Below are positions 38,299 to 47,149 of a stretch of 64,000 nucleotides of DNA, piece by piece. Location of the stretch: assembly GCF_023277745.1 (NCBI RefSeq), contig NZ_CP086322.1:7502001-7566000 (forward strand). Reading direction: 5' to 3'. The DNA comes from Streptomyces halobius. Lineage in GTDB: Bacteria > Actinomycetota > Actinomycetes > Streptomycetales > Streptomycetaceae. A program made the translations under genes and the position numbers. The notes below the pieces were generated by a model. The model made no database searches. It saw only the letters and a list, made by a program, of their open reading frames with translations, and had not been told where the DNA came from. Each line of letters starts with the position of its first letter. Position 1 is the stretch's first letter.

Positions 38299-39372
38299 CT
38301 ACGCTTCCCTCGCTTCCTCGCCCCCGTTTCCCCGTTGTTTCGTCTCCGTGTCGTTGGTCTTGCGGAGCATCGCGAGGACGACGGTGAGCAGGGTGCCGCC
38401 CGCCGCCCAGGCGGAGAGGACCAGCAGCGGGCCGGTCGTCGCGTTGCCCCGGAAGTACGCGATGGAGCGCGCGACCCAGGTGCCCGCGCCCGGCGGCAGC
38501 GCGGGCCCGATCTCCCGCCAGAACGGCGGCAGCAGCGGATACGGATAGGCGCCGCCCGCGCTCGGATTGCCCAGCACCACGATCAGCAGGATCGCCAGGC
38601 CGATGCCGATGATGCCCATGAGGGCCTGGAGGGCGAGGGTCGTGGCACCCACCGCGAAGACGGTCAGGGCGCCCAGCCCCCACAGCCCGGCGAAGCTGCC
38701 GGGCACCGCGCCGAGGACCGGGCCCACGATGATCGCCCCCCCAAGCCCCGCGGCGATCGAGAAGAGCGTGAGCGCGGCCAGTCGGATGACCGCCCGCGCT
38801 CCGTTGGCGGGGCGCGCCCCGGCGCTGATCGCGAGGATCGCGGCGCAGAGATAGCCGCCCACGCACCAGCCCACGACGAGGTAGAAGGACGACAGGCTGC
38901 GGTTGTCTCCGCGGTCCGCCGGGACCACGTCCACCGTGCGGACGGTGCGCTCCTGCTCCTTCTCCGTGGCCGTGACGACCAGCTCGACCGCCTGTGAGAG
39001 CGAGGCGCCACCGCCGCTCGCGACGAGCAGCCGGTCGGTGGTGCCGCGTGGATCGACGATCAGCGCGGCATCGATCGTCCGGTCGTTGATCTGCCGTCGC
39101 GCCTTGCGTTCCGAGGGCACCGCGCGCGGATCCAGTGGCGAGCCGGGCAGGCGGTCCAGCCTGTCCACCAGCTGCTCGCCGGCCGGGCCGGGGGCGACCA
39201 CGGCGATCGGCACATCGGTCGGCTTGGGGTGGTGGAAGGCGCCGGTGTACGACGTGATGAACGCGATCACCAGGCCCAGCACCCCGATCACCAGCAGCGC
39301 GGCCCGGGTCGTCACCGCGCTCTTCACCTCCCCGAGGAAGGTGGTGCGGGTGCTGCTGTCCAGCTCGGCCAT
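38299..39372 (-). CDS. Multi-pass membrane protein (YhgE/Pip or ABC-2-like)
   Basis: 357 residues from ATG 39372 (GAGGAG about 6 bases upstream). One membrane helix near residues 24-42 (ALLVIGVLGLVIAFITSYT), an extracytoplasmic domain of about 120 residues (PTDVPIAVVAPGPAGEQLVD ...), then five helices in the C-terminal half. This 1+5 plan is that of YhgE/Pip-type proteins and type-2 ABC permeases. No ATPase partner is adjacent. Function unknown. It is divergent from dnaE2 and shares the region with the SOS-like box. Confidence 0.75.
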   Translation of the reverse strand: MAELDSSTRTTFLGEVKSAVTTRAALLVIGVLGLVIAFITSYTGAFHHPKPTDVPIAVVAPGPAGEQLVDRLDRLPGSPLDPRAVPSERKARRQINDRTIDAALIVDPRGTTDRLLVASGGGASLSQAVELVVTATEKEQERTVRTVDVVPADRGDNRSLSSFYLVVGWCVGGYLCAAILAISAGARPANGARAVIRLAALTLFSIAAGLGGAIIVGPVLGAVPGSFAGLWGLGALTVFAVGATTLALQALMGIIGIGLAILLIVVLGNPSAGGAYPYPLLPPFWREIGPALPPGAGTWVARSIAYFRGNATTGPLLVLSAWAAGGTLLTVVLAMLRKTNDTETKQRGNGGEEAREA

Positions 39373-39516
39373 GCGCCGCTCCTCGCCCCCTCGGGCTTTT
39401 CGTTCCGTATCTTCCGGTTGCCCCACATCTTCCGGTGGGTGGCGGGCTCGCGCAGATCGGGCGGGCCGATCGGCGGACGGGGCGTGCCATTGAGGTGCCC
39501 ACGCCTTCCCGTTCGT

Positions 39517-39532
39517 TCGTACGAATGTTCGA
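39517..39532. promoter_or_regulatory. LexA (SOS) box upstream of dnaE2
   Basis: TCGTACGAATGTTCGA differs at one base from the actinobacterial LexA palindrome TCGAAC-N4-GTTCGA. It lies 67 bases before the dnaE2 start and just upstream of a possible -10 (TATGGT near 39541). dnaE2 is a known SOS gene in mycobacteria, so the site fits. Confidence 0.75.
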
Positions 39533-39598
39533 CATGGGGGTATGGTGAAACGAGGGGCTCAGGATCAACTGGGGGCGGATGAGGTGCAGGAGGTGCGG

Positions 39599-42500
39599 AT
39601 GCCAGGGTTCACGCATCTGCACACCGCTTCGGGTTTCTCCCTGCGCTACGGCGCCTCCCATCCGGAGCGGCTCGCCGAGCGTGCCGCCGAACGAGGCATG
39701 GACGCCCTCGCACTGACCGACCGGGACGGCCTCTCCGGAGCCATCCGGTTCGCCAAGGCCGCCGTCGCGGCCGGTGTCCGCCCGCTGTTCGGCACCGAAC
39801 TGGCCGTGGCGGGGCACGGGACGGCGCCCGTGGCACCGGTGCGACGGCGCACCCCGGTGCGCGGCGGCGCCTTCCTCGACGAGTCCGCCGCCCGCGCCGT
39901 CTTCCTGGCCCGCGACGGAGCGGCCGGCTGGGCCGCCCTGTGCCGGCTGGTCTCGGCCGCCCACGCGGACCGGGCCGGCAACCCGGCCCACGCCGGGCAG
40001 CCCGTCCTCCCGTGGAGCGCCCTGGAGACCGCCACGGACGGGCTGCACGTGCTGCTCGGGCCGGACTCCGAAGTCGGCCGGGCGCTGGCCGAGGGACGCC
40101 CGGACCGCGCCGCCCGGCTGCTCGCCCCCTGGCGCGAGCTGTACGGCGACGCGCTGCGCCTGGAGGTCGTCGACCACGGGCGGACCGACAGCGGCCCCGG
40201 CTCCCGGCGGCTGGCCGCCCATACCCTCGGCTTCGCCGTCGACCAGGGCATCCGCGCCGTCCTGACCAACGCGGTCCGCTATGCCGACCCCGGCCAGGGG
40301 CCGGTCGCCGACATCCTGGACTCCGCCCGCCGCCTGGTGCCGCTGGACCGGCATCACCCCGAGGCATGGGACACCGGCGAACGCTGGCTCAAGGACACCG
40401 CCGCGATGAGCCGCACCGCCGAGCGGATCGCCGAGGCGGCCGGATTCCGGCGTGACCTCGCCCACCGGCTGCTCACCATGACCGAGGAGACCGCCGCCGG
40501 ATGCCTGGTCGACCCGGAGGACGACATCGGGCTCGGCCACATCCACTTCCCCGAATCCCGGCTGGTCGGCGCCGGACACCGCACCGCCGCACGGGTGCTG
40601 CGCTCACGCTGCGCCGCCGGGATGGTGCTGCGCGGCTACGACCGCGACCGCGAGCGCTGGGCGCGGCTGCACGACGAACTCCGTACGATCGAACGGCTCG
40701 GCTACCCCTCGTACTTCCTGACGGTCGCCCAAGTCGTCGACGATGTGCGGAAGATGGGCATCCGCGTCGCGGCCCGCGGATCCGGCGCCGGGTCCCTGGT
40801 CAACCACCTCCTGGGCATCGCCCACGCCGACCCCGTCGAACACGGGCTGCTGATGGAACGCTTCCTGTCCGAGCGGCGGGCGGCGCTGCCGGACATCGAC
40901 ATCGACGTGGAGTCCGCCCGCCGGCTGGAGGTCTACCGCGCGATCTTCGACCGCTTCGGCGCGGAGCGGGTCGCGACGGTCTCGATGCCCGAGACCTACC
41001 GGGTGCGGCACGCCGTACGGGACGTCGGCGCCGCCCTCGGCATGGACCCGGCCCATGTGGACCGCCTCGCCAAGTCCTTCCCGCACATCCGGGCCCGCGA
41101 CGCGCGCGCGGCACTGGCCGAACTCCCGGAGCTGCGTGGCGTACGGGAGGCCGGCGGCGAGCGGCTGTGGCAGCTGGTCGAGGCGCTGGACGCGCTGCCC
41201 CGCGGCATCGCCATGCACCCGTGCGGGGTGCTGCTCTCGGACGCCACGCTGCGAGGCCGTACGCCCGTCGTACCGACCAGCGGTGAGGGCTTCCCGATGT
41301 CCCAGTTCGACAAGGACGACGTGGAGGACCTGGGGCTGCTCAAGCTCGATGTGCTGGGCGTACGGATGCAGTCCGCGATGGCGCACGCGGTCGCCGAGAT
41401 CGGCCGGGCCACCGGGCGCCGGATCGATCTCGACGACCCCGCGCAGGTGCCGCCCGGCGACCCGGCCACCTACCACCTGATCCGTTCGACCGAGACGCTC
41501 GGCTGCTTCCAGATCGAATCGCCGGGCCAGCGCGACCTGATCGGCCGGCTGCAGCCGGCCACCTTCCACGACCTGGTCGTCGACATCTCCCTCTTCCGTC
41601 CGGGGCCGGTCGCCGCCGACATGGTGCGACCCTTCATCGAGGCCCGGCACGGCCGGAAGCCGGCCCGCTATCCGCACCCCGATTTGGAGGAACCGCTGCG
41701 CGAGACCTACGGGGTGGTGGTGTTCCACGAGCAGATCATCGAGACGCTGCGCATCATGACCGGCTGCGCGCGGGACGAGGCGGACGAGAAGCGACGTGCG
41801 CTGTCGGATCCGGAGGGCCAGGACGGGGTGCACGCCTGGTTCGCGGAGCACGCCGAGCGGCGCGGGTACCCGCCCGAAGCGATCGCGCGCACCTGGGAGA
41901 TCGTCGAGGCCTTCGGCGCGTACGGCTTCTGCAAGGCGCACGCGGTGGCTTTCGCGGTGCCCACCTACCAGTCCGCCTGGCTCAAGGCACACCACCCCGC
42001 GGCCTTCTACGCCGGGCTGCTCACCCACGACCCCGGCATGTACCCGAAGCGCCTGCTGCTCGCGGACGCGCGGCGGCGCGGGGTGCCGGTGCTGCCGCTG
42101 GATGTGAACCGTTCAGGGGTGGAACATCGAATCGAACTGGTGTCTGATGGTGGGGTGGGTCCTGGTGAGGGCCGTCGTGGGGGCGCTGCTGGTGCTGGCG
42201 TTTCGAGTGTTGGCGCTGCTGGTGCTGGTGCTGGTGCTGGTGCTGATGCTGGGGCTGCTGGTGCTGGTAGTTCGGGTGTTGGCGCTCCCCGTTCCCGTGC
42301 CGGTGTCTCGGATGGTTCCGGTGGTTCCGGTGGTTCGGGTGCCGGTGATCCTGGTGCCGATGCTCCTGGTGTCGGTGAGTGGACGGGGGTGATGGAGGGT
42401 AGAGCTGGAGTGGGGGATGTGGAACCCCTAAGGGTCGAGGGCGGTGTTCCCCTAGGGGATGGCAGCGCCGCTCCCGGAGTTTGGGGGCTGCGGCTCGCGC

Positions 42501-43603
42501 TCTCCGATGTGCACGGGATGAGTGAGGCCGAGGCGCGGCGGATCGAGGCCGGACAGCCCTACCACTCGCTCCAGGACCTGTGGCAGCGGGCCCATCCGAG
42601 CCGTCCGGTGGCCGAACGCCTCGCCAAAGTGGGGGCGTTGGACGCCTTCGGCGCGAACCGCCGGGATCTGCTGCTGCACATCGCCGAGCTGCACCACCGT
42701 CAGCGGCATGCGCCGGGTGGACAGTTGACGCTGCCCGGCCGGGCCGTCGGCGCCGGCCGCGACGGATCCGCCGGTCGGGGGGCGATCGGCCAGGAGACGG
42801 TGACCGATGTGGTCGAGCCGGTGGGCCTTCCGGACCTCAGCGACGTCGAACGGCTCAGCGCCGAACTGGGTGTCCTCGGGATGGACGCCTCCCGGCATCT
42901 GATGGCCGACCACCGGGAGTTCCTCGCGGAGCTGGGCGCCCTGCCGGCCCGGATGCTGCGTGACGCCAGGAACGGCGAGACGGTGCTGGTGGCCGGGGCC
43001 AAGGCGGCCACCCAGACACCGCCGATCCGCTCCGGCCGCCGGGTCATCTTCACCACCCTCGACGACAGCACGGGACTGGTCGACTGCGCCTTTTTCGACG
43101 CTCCCCCGGGCCCTGGGGGCCCGGGAGGTACCCCCAGTCCCCTTGCGGCTTGCGCGCACACCGTCTTCCACTCCTGGCTGCTGCTGGTGCGCGGTACGGT
43201 CCAGCGGCGCGGGCCGCGTAGCCTCAGCGTGGTCGGCGAGGCCGCCTGGAACCTCGCCGAGCTGGCCGAACTGCGCCGTGAGGGCGGCCTGGAGGCGGTC
43301 ACCGCCCGCCTCGCGGAAGGCCCGGAACGGACGGTCGGACGGCCGGGCGAGGGGGCCGGGGAGCCGGATGGTTCCGGCGACGGTTCCTGCGGTGCGGACG
43401 GCTCTGGTGAGGGCTCCGGCGGGCTCGACGCCTCCGGTGACCGCTCCGGTGAGGCGGAGAAGGCGGAGGATGCCGCTGCGGGGCGCACCATCCGGTTGGA
43501 GACCGGCTATGAAATGCACCCGTGGGCCGACCTCCAGCCTCCGGGCGAACGCGCCGCCACCGGCCGCAAGCTGTGGCACTCCAGCCCCGGGAGCGCGGGA
43601 TGA
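39599..43603 (+). CDS. dnaE2: Error-prone DNA polymerase III alpha subunit
   Basis: 1,334 residues from ATG 39599 (AGGAGG 5 bases upstream), longer than the usual 1,050-1,150. An N-terminal PHP domain (HLHTASGFSLRYGASHPERL), the palm with RGSGAGSLVNHLLGI and LPDIDIDVESARR (catalytic Asp residues), fingers with FQIESPGQRDLIGRLQP, an HhH region (WGLRLALSDVHGMSEAEARR) and a C-terminal OB fold. Residues about 850-960 are a Gly/Ala/Ser-rich insert encoded by a minisatellite, a second short insert splits the OB fold, and a Gly/Ser/Asp-rich tract precedes the end. Performs translesion synthesis and induced mutagenesis; SOS-type box upstream; coupled to an ImuB-like gene. Confidence 0.95.
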   Translation: MPGFTHLHTASGFSLRYGASHPERLAERAAERGMDALALTDRDGLSGAIRFAKAAVAAGVRPLFGTELAVAGHGTAPVAPVRRRTPVRGGAFLDESAARAVFLARDGAAGWAALCRLVSAAHADRAGNPAHAGQPVLPWSALETATDGLHVLLGPDSEVGRALAEGRPDRAARLLAPWRELYGDALRLEVVDHGRTDSGPGSRRLAAHTLGFAVDQGIRAVLTNAVRYADPGQGPVADILDSARRLVPLDRHHPEAWDTGERWLKDTAAMSRTAERIAEAAGFRRDLAHRLLTMTEETAAGCLVDPEDDIGLGHIHFPESRLVGAGHRTAARVLRSRCAAGMVLRGYDRDRERWARLHDELRTIERLGYPSYFLTVAQVVDDVRKMGIRVAARGSGAGSLVNHLLGIAHADPVEHGLLMERFLSERRAALPDIDIDVESARRLEVYRAIFDRFGAERVATVSMPETYRVRHAVRDVGAALGMDPAHVDRLAKSFPHIRARDARAALAELPELRGVREAGGERLWQLVEALDALPRGIAMHPCGVLLSDATLRGRTPVVPTSGEGFPMSQFDKDDVEDLGLLKLDVLGVRMQSAMAHAVAEIGRATGRRIDLDDPAQVPPGDPATYHLIRSTETLGCFQIESPGQRDLIGRLQPATFHDLVVDISLFRPGPVAADMVRPFIEARHGRKPARYPHPDLEEPLRETYGVVVFHEQIIETLRIMTGCARDEADEKRRALSDPEGQDGVHAWFAEHAERRGYPPEAIARTWEIVEAFGAYGFCKAHAVAFAVPTYQSAWLKAHHPAAFYAGLLTHDPGMYPKRLLLADARRRGVPVLPLDVNRSGVEHRIELVSDGGVGPGEGRRGGAAGAGVSSVGAAGAGAGAGADAGAAGAGSSGVGAPRSRAGVSDGSGGSGGSGAGDPGADAPGVGEWTGVMEGRAGVGDVEPLRVEGGVPLGDGSAAPGVWGLRLALSDVHGMSEAEARRIEAGQPYHSLQDLWQRAHPSRPVAERLAKVGALDAFGANRRDLLLHIAELHHRQRHAPGGQLTLPGRAVGAGRDGSAGRGAIGQETVTDVVEPVGLPDLSDVERLSAELGVLGMDASRHLMADHREFLAELGALPARMLRDARNGETVLVAGAKAATQTPPIRSGRRVIFTTLDDSTGLVDCAFFDAPPGPGGPGGTPSPLAACAHTVFHSWLLLVRGTVQRRGPRSLSVVGEAAWNLAELAELRREGGLEAVTARLAEGPERTVGRPGEGAGEPDGSGDGSCGADGSGEGSGGLDASGDRSGEAEKAEDAAAGRTIRLETGYEMHPWADLQPPGERAATGRKLWHSSPGSAG
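42180..42300 (+). repeat. GCTGGT-rich minisatellite inside dnaE2
   Basis: Consecutive GCTGGTGCTGGTGCT-type hexamers and the unit GTTTCGAGTGTTGGCGCT / GTTCGGGTGTTGGCGCT encode an Ala-Gly tract in the frame of dnaE2. Base composition is visibly lower in GC than the flanking polymerase sequence. Confidence 0.8.
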
Positions 43604-44721
43604 CCCCCACACCGCGCCCGCCCGCCACGCCGCCGGAGCCCCCCGACGGGCCGCGGCCGCCCGGCATGCTCTTCGTACGCTTCCGGGCCGCCGACGGCAC
43701 TCCCGTCAGCGCCGAGGAATACGAGCAACTGGTACGGCTGCTGGCGCAGTTCACGCCGATGATCGAGGAGCTGCCGCCCGAGGCCGCGCTGGCCGATGTC
43801 CGCGGGGCGCTGCGCTACTTCGACCGGGACGCGACGGGCATCGCCGAGCTGATACGGCTGCGCGCGCTGGTCTGGCACGGCGTACGGTGCACGATCGGGA
43901 TCGGCACCAACCCGCTGCTCGCGCGGATGGCGGCCCAGGAGGCCAAGCCAGGAGAGATCCGGGCCGTCCCCGGGGACACCGGATCCATCGCCGCGTTCCT
44001 CGGCCGCCGGCCGGCCTCGGCACTGTACGGCGTCGGGCCCGCGACCGTGCGCACCCTGCGCGTGTACGGGCTCGACAACATCGACCGGATCGCCGCCGCA
44101 CCGCCCGCGACCCTGCAACGGATCCTCGGCGCGAAGACGGGCCGCGCGGTCTACGAGCGGGCGCACGGCATCGACCCGACGCCGGTCTCGCCCCATGCGT
44201 CCGCCCGCTCGATGGGCGCCGAACACCGCTTCGCCCACGACGAACTGGATCCGGTCAGACGACGCCGGGCACTGCTCTCGCTCGCCGACGACCTCGGGGC
44301 CCGGATGCGCGGAAGCGGGCAGGTGGCCCGCGCGCTCACCCTCACCGTCCGCTACGCCGACCGCTCCACGACGACCCGCACCCGACGGCTGGCCGAACCG
44401 ACCGCGCACGGCCCCGCGCTGACCGAAGCGGCCTACGCGCTGCACGCCGCGCTCGGGCTGCAGCGGGCACGGGTGCGGTCCGTCGCGCTGCGCGCGGAGG
44501 ACCTGTGCCGCGCCGAACGCGCCGCGCGGCAGCTGACATTCGATCCGGTCGATGACAAGGCGCATCGCATCGAGACCGCCGTCGACCGTGCCAGGGCGCG
44601 CTTCGGAACGACAGCGGCACAGCCGGCGTCGAAGCTCGGCGGCGCCGTTCGTCGGCCGCAGTGGTCGGCCGTGAACCCAAGCCCCAGGCCCGTGCCCGGG
44701 GGCAAGGGCAGGCGACGGTAA
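43600..44721 (+). CDS. ImuB-like Y-family polymerase homologue lacking catalytic acids
   Basis: 373 residues from ATG 43600, overlapping the dnaE2 stop as ATGA. Residues from about 90 follow the DinB little-finger-proximal pattern: RCTIGIGTNPLLARMAAQEA, LYGVGPATVRTLRVYGLDNI, ILGAKTGRAVYERAHGIDPT. The N-terminal HVDMDAF motif is replaced by FVRFRAAD, and the SIDEA motif by PPEAALADV, so the metal-binding Asp/Glu set is missing. A QLTF sequence in ARQLTFDPVDDK could be a beta-clamp contact. It probably works as an ImuB-type adaptor for DnaE2 rather than as a polymerase. Confidence 0.8.
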   Translation: MTPTPRPPATPPEPPDGPRPPGMLFVRFRAADGTPVSAEEYEQLVRLLAQFTPMIEELPPEAALADVRGALRYFDRDATGIAELIRLRALVWHGVRCTIGIGTNPLLARMAAQEAKPGEIRAVPGDTGSIAAFLGRRPASALYGVGPATVRTLRVYGLDNIDRIAAAPPATLQRILGAKTGRAVYERAHGIDPTPVSPHASARSMGAEHRFAHDELDPVRRRRALLSLADDLGARMRGSGQVARALTLTVRYADRSTTTRTRRLAEPTAHGPALTEAAYALHAALGLQRARVRSVALRAEDLCRAERAARQLTFDPVDDKAHRIETAVDRARARFGTTAAQPASKLGGAVRRPQWSAVNPSPRPVPGGKGRRR

Positions 44722-44753
44722 GAGCAGGCGAGCGTGAGAGCAGCCCAGAAGGT

Positions 44754-44786
44754 GCCGGCCCGTCGGCCCGTCGGCCCGTCGGCCGG
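44754..44786. repeat. 8-base tandem repeat CCCGTCGG
   Basis: GGCCCGTC recurs three times in succession in the short gap after the ImuB-like gene. No function evident. Confidence 0.5.
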
Positions 44787-44850
44787 TCGTGCCCGTCAGT
44801 GCCTCCGCTGCTGTCGGGGCCCTGCGAAGACCTTCCCTTCCCCCTTCCTC

Positions 44851-45489
44851 TCACCCGTAGAGCCGCTCCATATACCTCGGGCCGTAGTGCTCCTCCAGGG
44901 CTTCCAGGGGTATGTCCTTGGCCTCAAGGCCCTTGACTATCCGGGCGCGTGAGGGCAGGGCGTCCGGATCCCAGGTCTCCGGCTTCCACAGATCGGAGCG
45001 CAGGAAAGCCTTGGAGCAGTGGTAGAAGACCTCCTCGATCTCGACCAGCAGCGCGAGCCGCGGTCGATTGCCCTTGACGACCAGATCATCGAAGAACGGG
45101 GCATCACGCAGCAGCCGGGCGCGGCCATTGATGCGCAGGGTGTCGCCGCGCCCCGGCAGGACGTAATTCAGCCCGACATGCGGATTGCTGAGGACGTTCA
45201 TCAACCCGTCCACGCGCTTGTTGCCGGGGCGGTCCGGGATCACGAGGGTGGTGTCGTCCAGGACGCGGGTGAAGCCCGCGGGGTCGCCCTTGGGCGAGAC
45301 ATCGCAGCGGCCGTCGGAGTCCGAAGTGGCTATCAGACAGAACGGCGACCGCGACAGCCACTGGCGGTCGAGATCGTGCAACCGGTCGCGGGTCTTGTTC
45401 GCGGCATGCGCGGTGGGCTCGCCGATCAGCTCACGCAGTTCCGCCTCGGAAGAAACCTCCGTGACCTCCACCAGATCCATCGTCTCCAC
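44851..45489 (-). CDS. FMN-dependent PPOX-fold flavoprotein
   Basis: 212 residues from GTG 45489 (GGGAG 6-7 bases upstream; ATG at 45480 is the alternative). The pyridoxamine-phosphate-oxidase fold is seen in WLSRSPFCLIATSDSDGRCDVSPKGDP, VIPDRPGNKRVDGLMNVLSNP and GRGDTLRINGRARL, which make the flavin pocket. The subgroup (MSMEG_1061-like, about 210 residues) has unknown substrates; flavin or F420-linked reduction is possible. Ends in HYGPRYMERLYG. Convergent with the ImuB-like gene. Confidence 0.85.
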   Translation of the reverse strand: METMDLVEVTEVSSEAELRELIGEPTAHAANKTRDRLHDLDRQWLSRSPFCLIATSDSDGRCDVSPKGDPAGFTRVLDDTTLVIPDRPGNKRVDGLMNVLSNPHVGLNYVLPGRGDTLRINGRARLLRDAPFFDDLVVKGNRPRLALLVEIEEVFYHCSKAFLRSDLWKPETWDPDALPSRARIVKGLEAKDIPLEALEEHYGPRYMERLYG

Positions 45490-45865
45490 CGGTCTCTCCC
45501 TTCCGTGCGTTTCCCTGGTCAGCGCACTGCCGACAGGGCTGCCAACCGGACCGTCGAACGGCCTGTCGACGGGCCATTGACACGTCACCGACTGTACGGG
45601 ACACCTCTGACAATCCAGCCGGCTGTGACGCATGGGAGCCGGCCGTGACGCGTGGGGGCGGCGAGCTAGCACAGTTCGAGCGCGTCATATCCCGGACGTC
45701 CGGTGAGAGTTGTGTGTTGCTTCCTTCACCGTCACGCTGCTGGCCCGTACTGCTTACCCGGCCGTAACTTAACAAGTAGTCAACATCTCTGCCCTTGCGA
45801 TCCGGATCGCAGGTGAACGGCTCACCGAGCTCTTCGGAGTCCCCTCACCCCGCAAGGAGCATCGT
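45490..45865. promoter_or_regulatory. Divergent region before the lipase gene, with a 16-base palindrome
   Basis: TGCGATCCGGATCGCA at 45796-45811 is a perfect palindrome 55 bases before the lipase start. An AT-rich stretch at 45762-45786 (GTAACTTAACAAGTAGTCAA) just upstream may hold the promoter, which would place the palindrome near or just after the transcription start. No gene seen. Confidence 0.45.
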
Positions 45866-46858
45866 ATGCAGCTGCGTTGGTCGCGTACGCTCACCGTCCT
45901 TCCCGCACTCGTCCTGGCCGTCGTTGCTACCACGCCCGCGTCCGCCGGCCCGTCGCCAGCCACCACCGAGGCCGGCGAGGCCTCGCGCGGCACCGCTCGG
46001 CCCGCCGACGCCCGCCCGTCGCGCGCCACCGCCCCGACCGGAGACTCCCCCAAACTCCGCCCGGGGGGACCCCCGCCGCGTCGTCCCGCTCAGACTGCCG
46101 TCAGCAGCGGCTGGAACAACTTCGACTGCAAACCGTCCGCCGCACACCCCCGGCCGGTGATCCTGGTCCACGGCACGTTCGGCAATTCCCTCGACAACTG
46201 GCTCGGCCTCGCGCCCTACTTGGTGGCCCGTGGCTACTGCGTCTTCTCCCTGGACTACGGCCAGCTGCCCGGCGTACCGCTCTTCCACGGCCTGGGCCCG
46301 GTCGACGCGTCGGCACGGCAACTCGCCTCGTACGTGGACCGGGTGCTGGCCGCCACCGGGGCGCGGAAGACCGATATCGTCGGCCATTCGCAGGGCGGCA
46401 TGATGCCCCGGGTGTACCTGAAGTTCTACGGGGGAGCGGCAAAGGTCAACGCGCTGATCGGGCTGGCCCCCGACAACCACGGCACCGATGTGAACGGCCT
46501 GACCCGGTTGCTGGGCCTGTTGCCCGGTGCCAAGGACCACATCGACAAATTCACCCCGGGGCTGACGGACCAGATCGTCGGCTCCGACCTCCTCAACCGT
46601 CTCAACGAGGGCGGCGACACCGTCCCCGGCGTGCACTACACCGTCATCGCGACCCGGTACGACGAGGTCGTCACGCCGTACAAGAGCCAGTTCCTCGACG
46701 GTCCTGACGTGCGCAACGTCCTGGTCCAGGATCTGTGCCCGCTCGACATCTCGGAGCATCTGGCCATCGGGCTCGCCGACCCGGTCGCCTTCCACGAGAC
46801 GGCCAATGCCCTCGACCCGGCCCATGCCACGCCGACGACCTGCATGCCGAGGGGCTGA
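45866..46858 (+). CDS. Secreted lipase/esterase (alpha/beta hydrolase)
   Basis: 330 residues from ATG 45866 (AAGGAG 7 bases upstream). A signal peptide (WSRTLTVLPALVLAVVATTP ... ASA) and a 60-residue linker precede the hydrolase. PVILVHGTFGNSLDNW supplies the oxyanion HG motif, VGHSQGGMMPR the nucleophile Ser, and the DEVVTPY and SEHLAIG segments the likely Asp and His. It resembles Streptomyces triacylglycerol lipases of the class 2/EstA type. The linker includes a GGGGGGACCCCC repeat remnant at 46042-46073. Confidence 0.9.
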   Translation: MQLRWSRTLTVLPALVLAVVATTPASAGPSPATTEAGEASRGTARPADARPSRATAPTGDSPKLRPGGPPPRRPAQTAVSSGWNNFDCKPSAAHPRPVILVHGTFGNSLDNWLGLAPYLVARGYCVFSLDYGQLPGVPLFHGLGPVDASARQLASYVDRVLAATGARKTDIVGHSQGGMMPRVYLKFYGGAAKVNALIGLAPDNHGTDVNGLTRLLGLLPGAKDHIDKFTPGLTDQIVGSDLLNRLNEGGDTVPGVHYTVIATRYDEVVTPYKSQFLDGPDVRNVLVQDLCPLDISEHLAIGLADPVAFHETANALDPAHATPTTCMPRG

Positions 46859-46884
46859 CGGGCGGTGACGCGGTGAGGGGTCCG

Positions 46885-46965
46885 GTCCGGGCCTGGCCTG
46901 GATCGGCCTGGGTCGGCCTGGCCTTGGATCGGCCTGCGTCGACCTGGCCCTGGATCGGACCGGAT
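46885..46965. repeat. Degenerate 26-base repeat downstream of the lipase gene
   Basis: GGCCTGGCCTGGATCGGCCT-like units repeat about 2.7 times with a 25-26-base period. No coding role seen. Confidence 0.5.
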
Positions 46966-47043
46966 CGGATCCGTCCGGATTCGCCCGGGTCGGCCTGGCC
47001 AGGGCCCCTGCCGCCCACCCGCCCCTTACTTTGTTTTTCCCCG

Positions 47044-47072
47044 CCGCCCACCCCCCTTCGGGGGGTGGGCGG
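47044..47072. terminator. Strong hairpin in the lipase-tetR gap
   Basis: CCGCCCACCCCCC (47044-47056) pairs perfectly with GGGGGGTGGGCGG (47060-47072) over a three-base loop TTC, between two convergent genes. It sits 185 bases after the lipase stop and has no U-tract, so it may be a terminator or a processing barrier. Confidence 0.65.
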
Positions 47073-47149
47073 GTGTAGTGGGTCGGTTTTCCCTAGGAGG
47101 GGACGGGCGGCGGTAGGGCGCGCCTTCAATGGGGCCGTCGGGCACGGAT

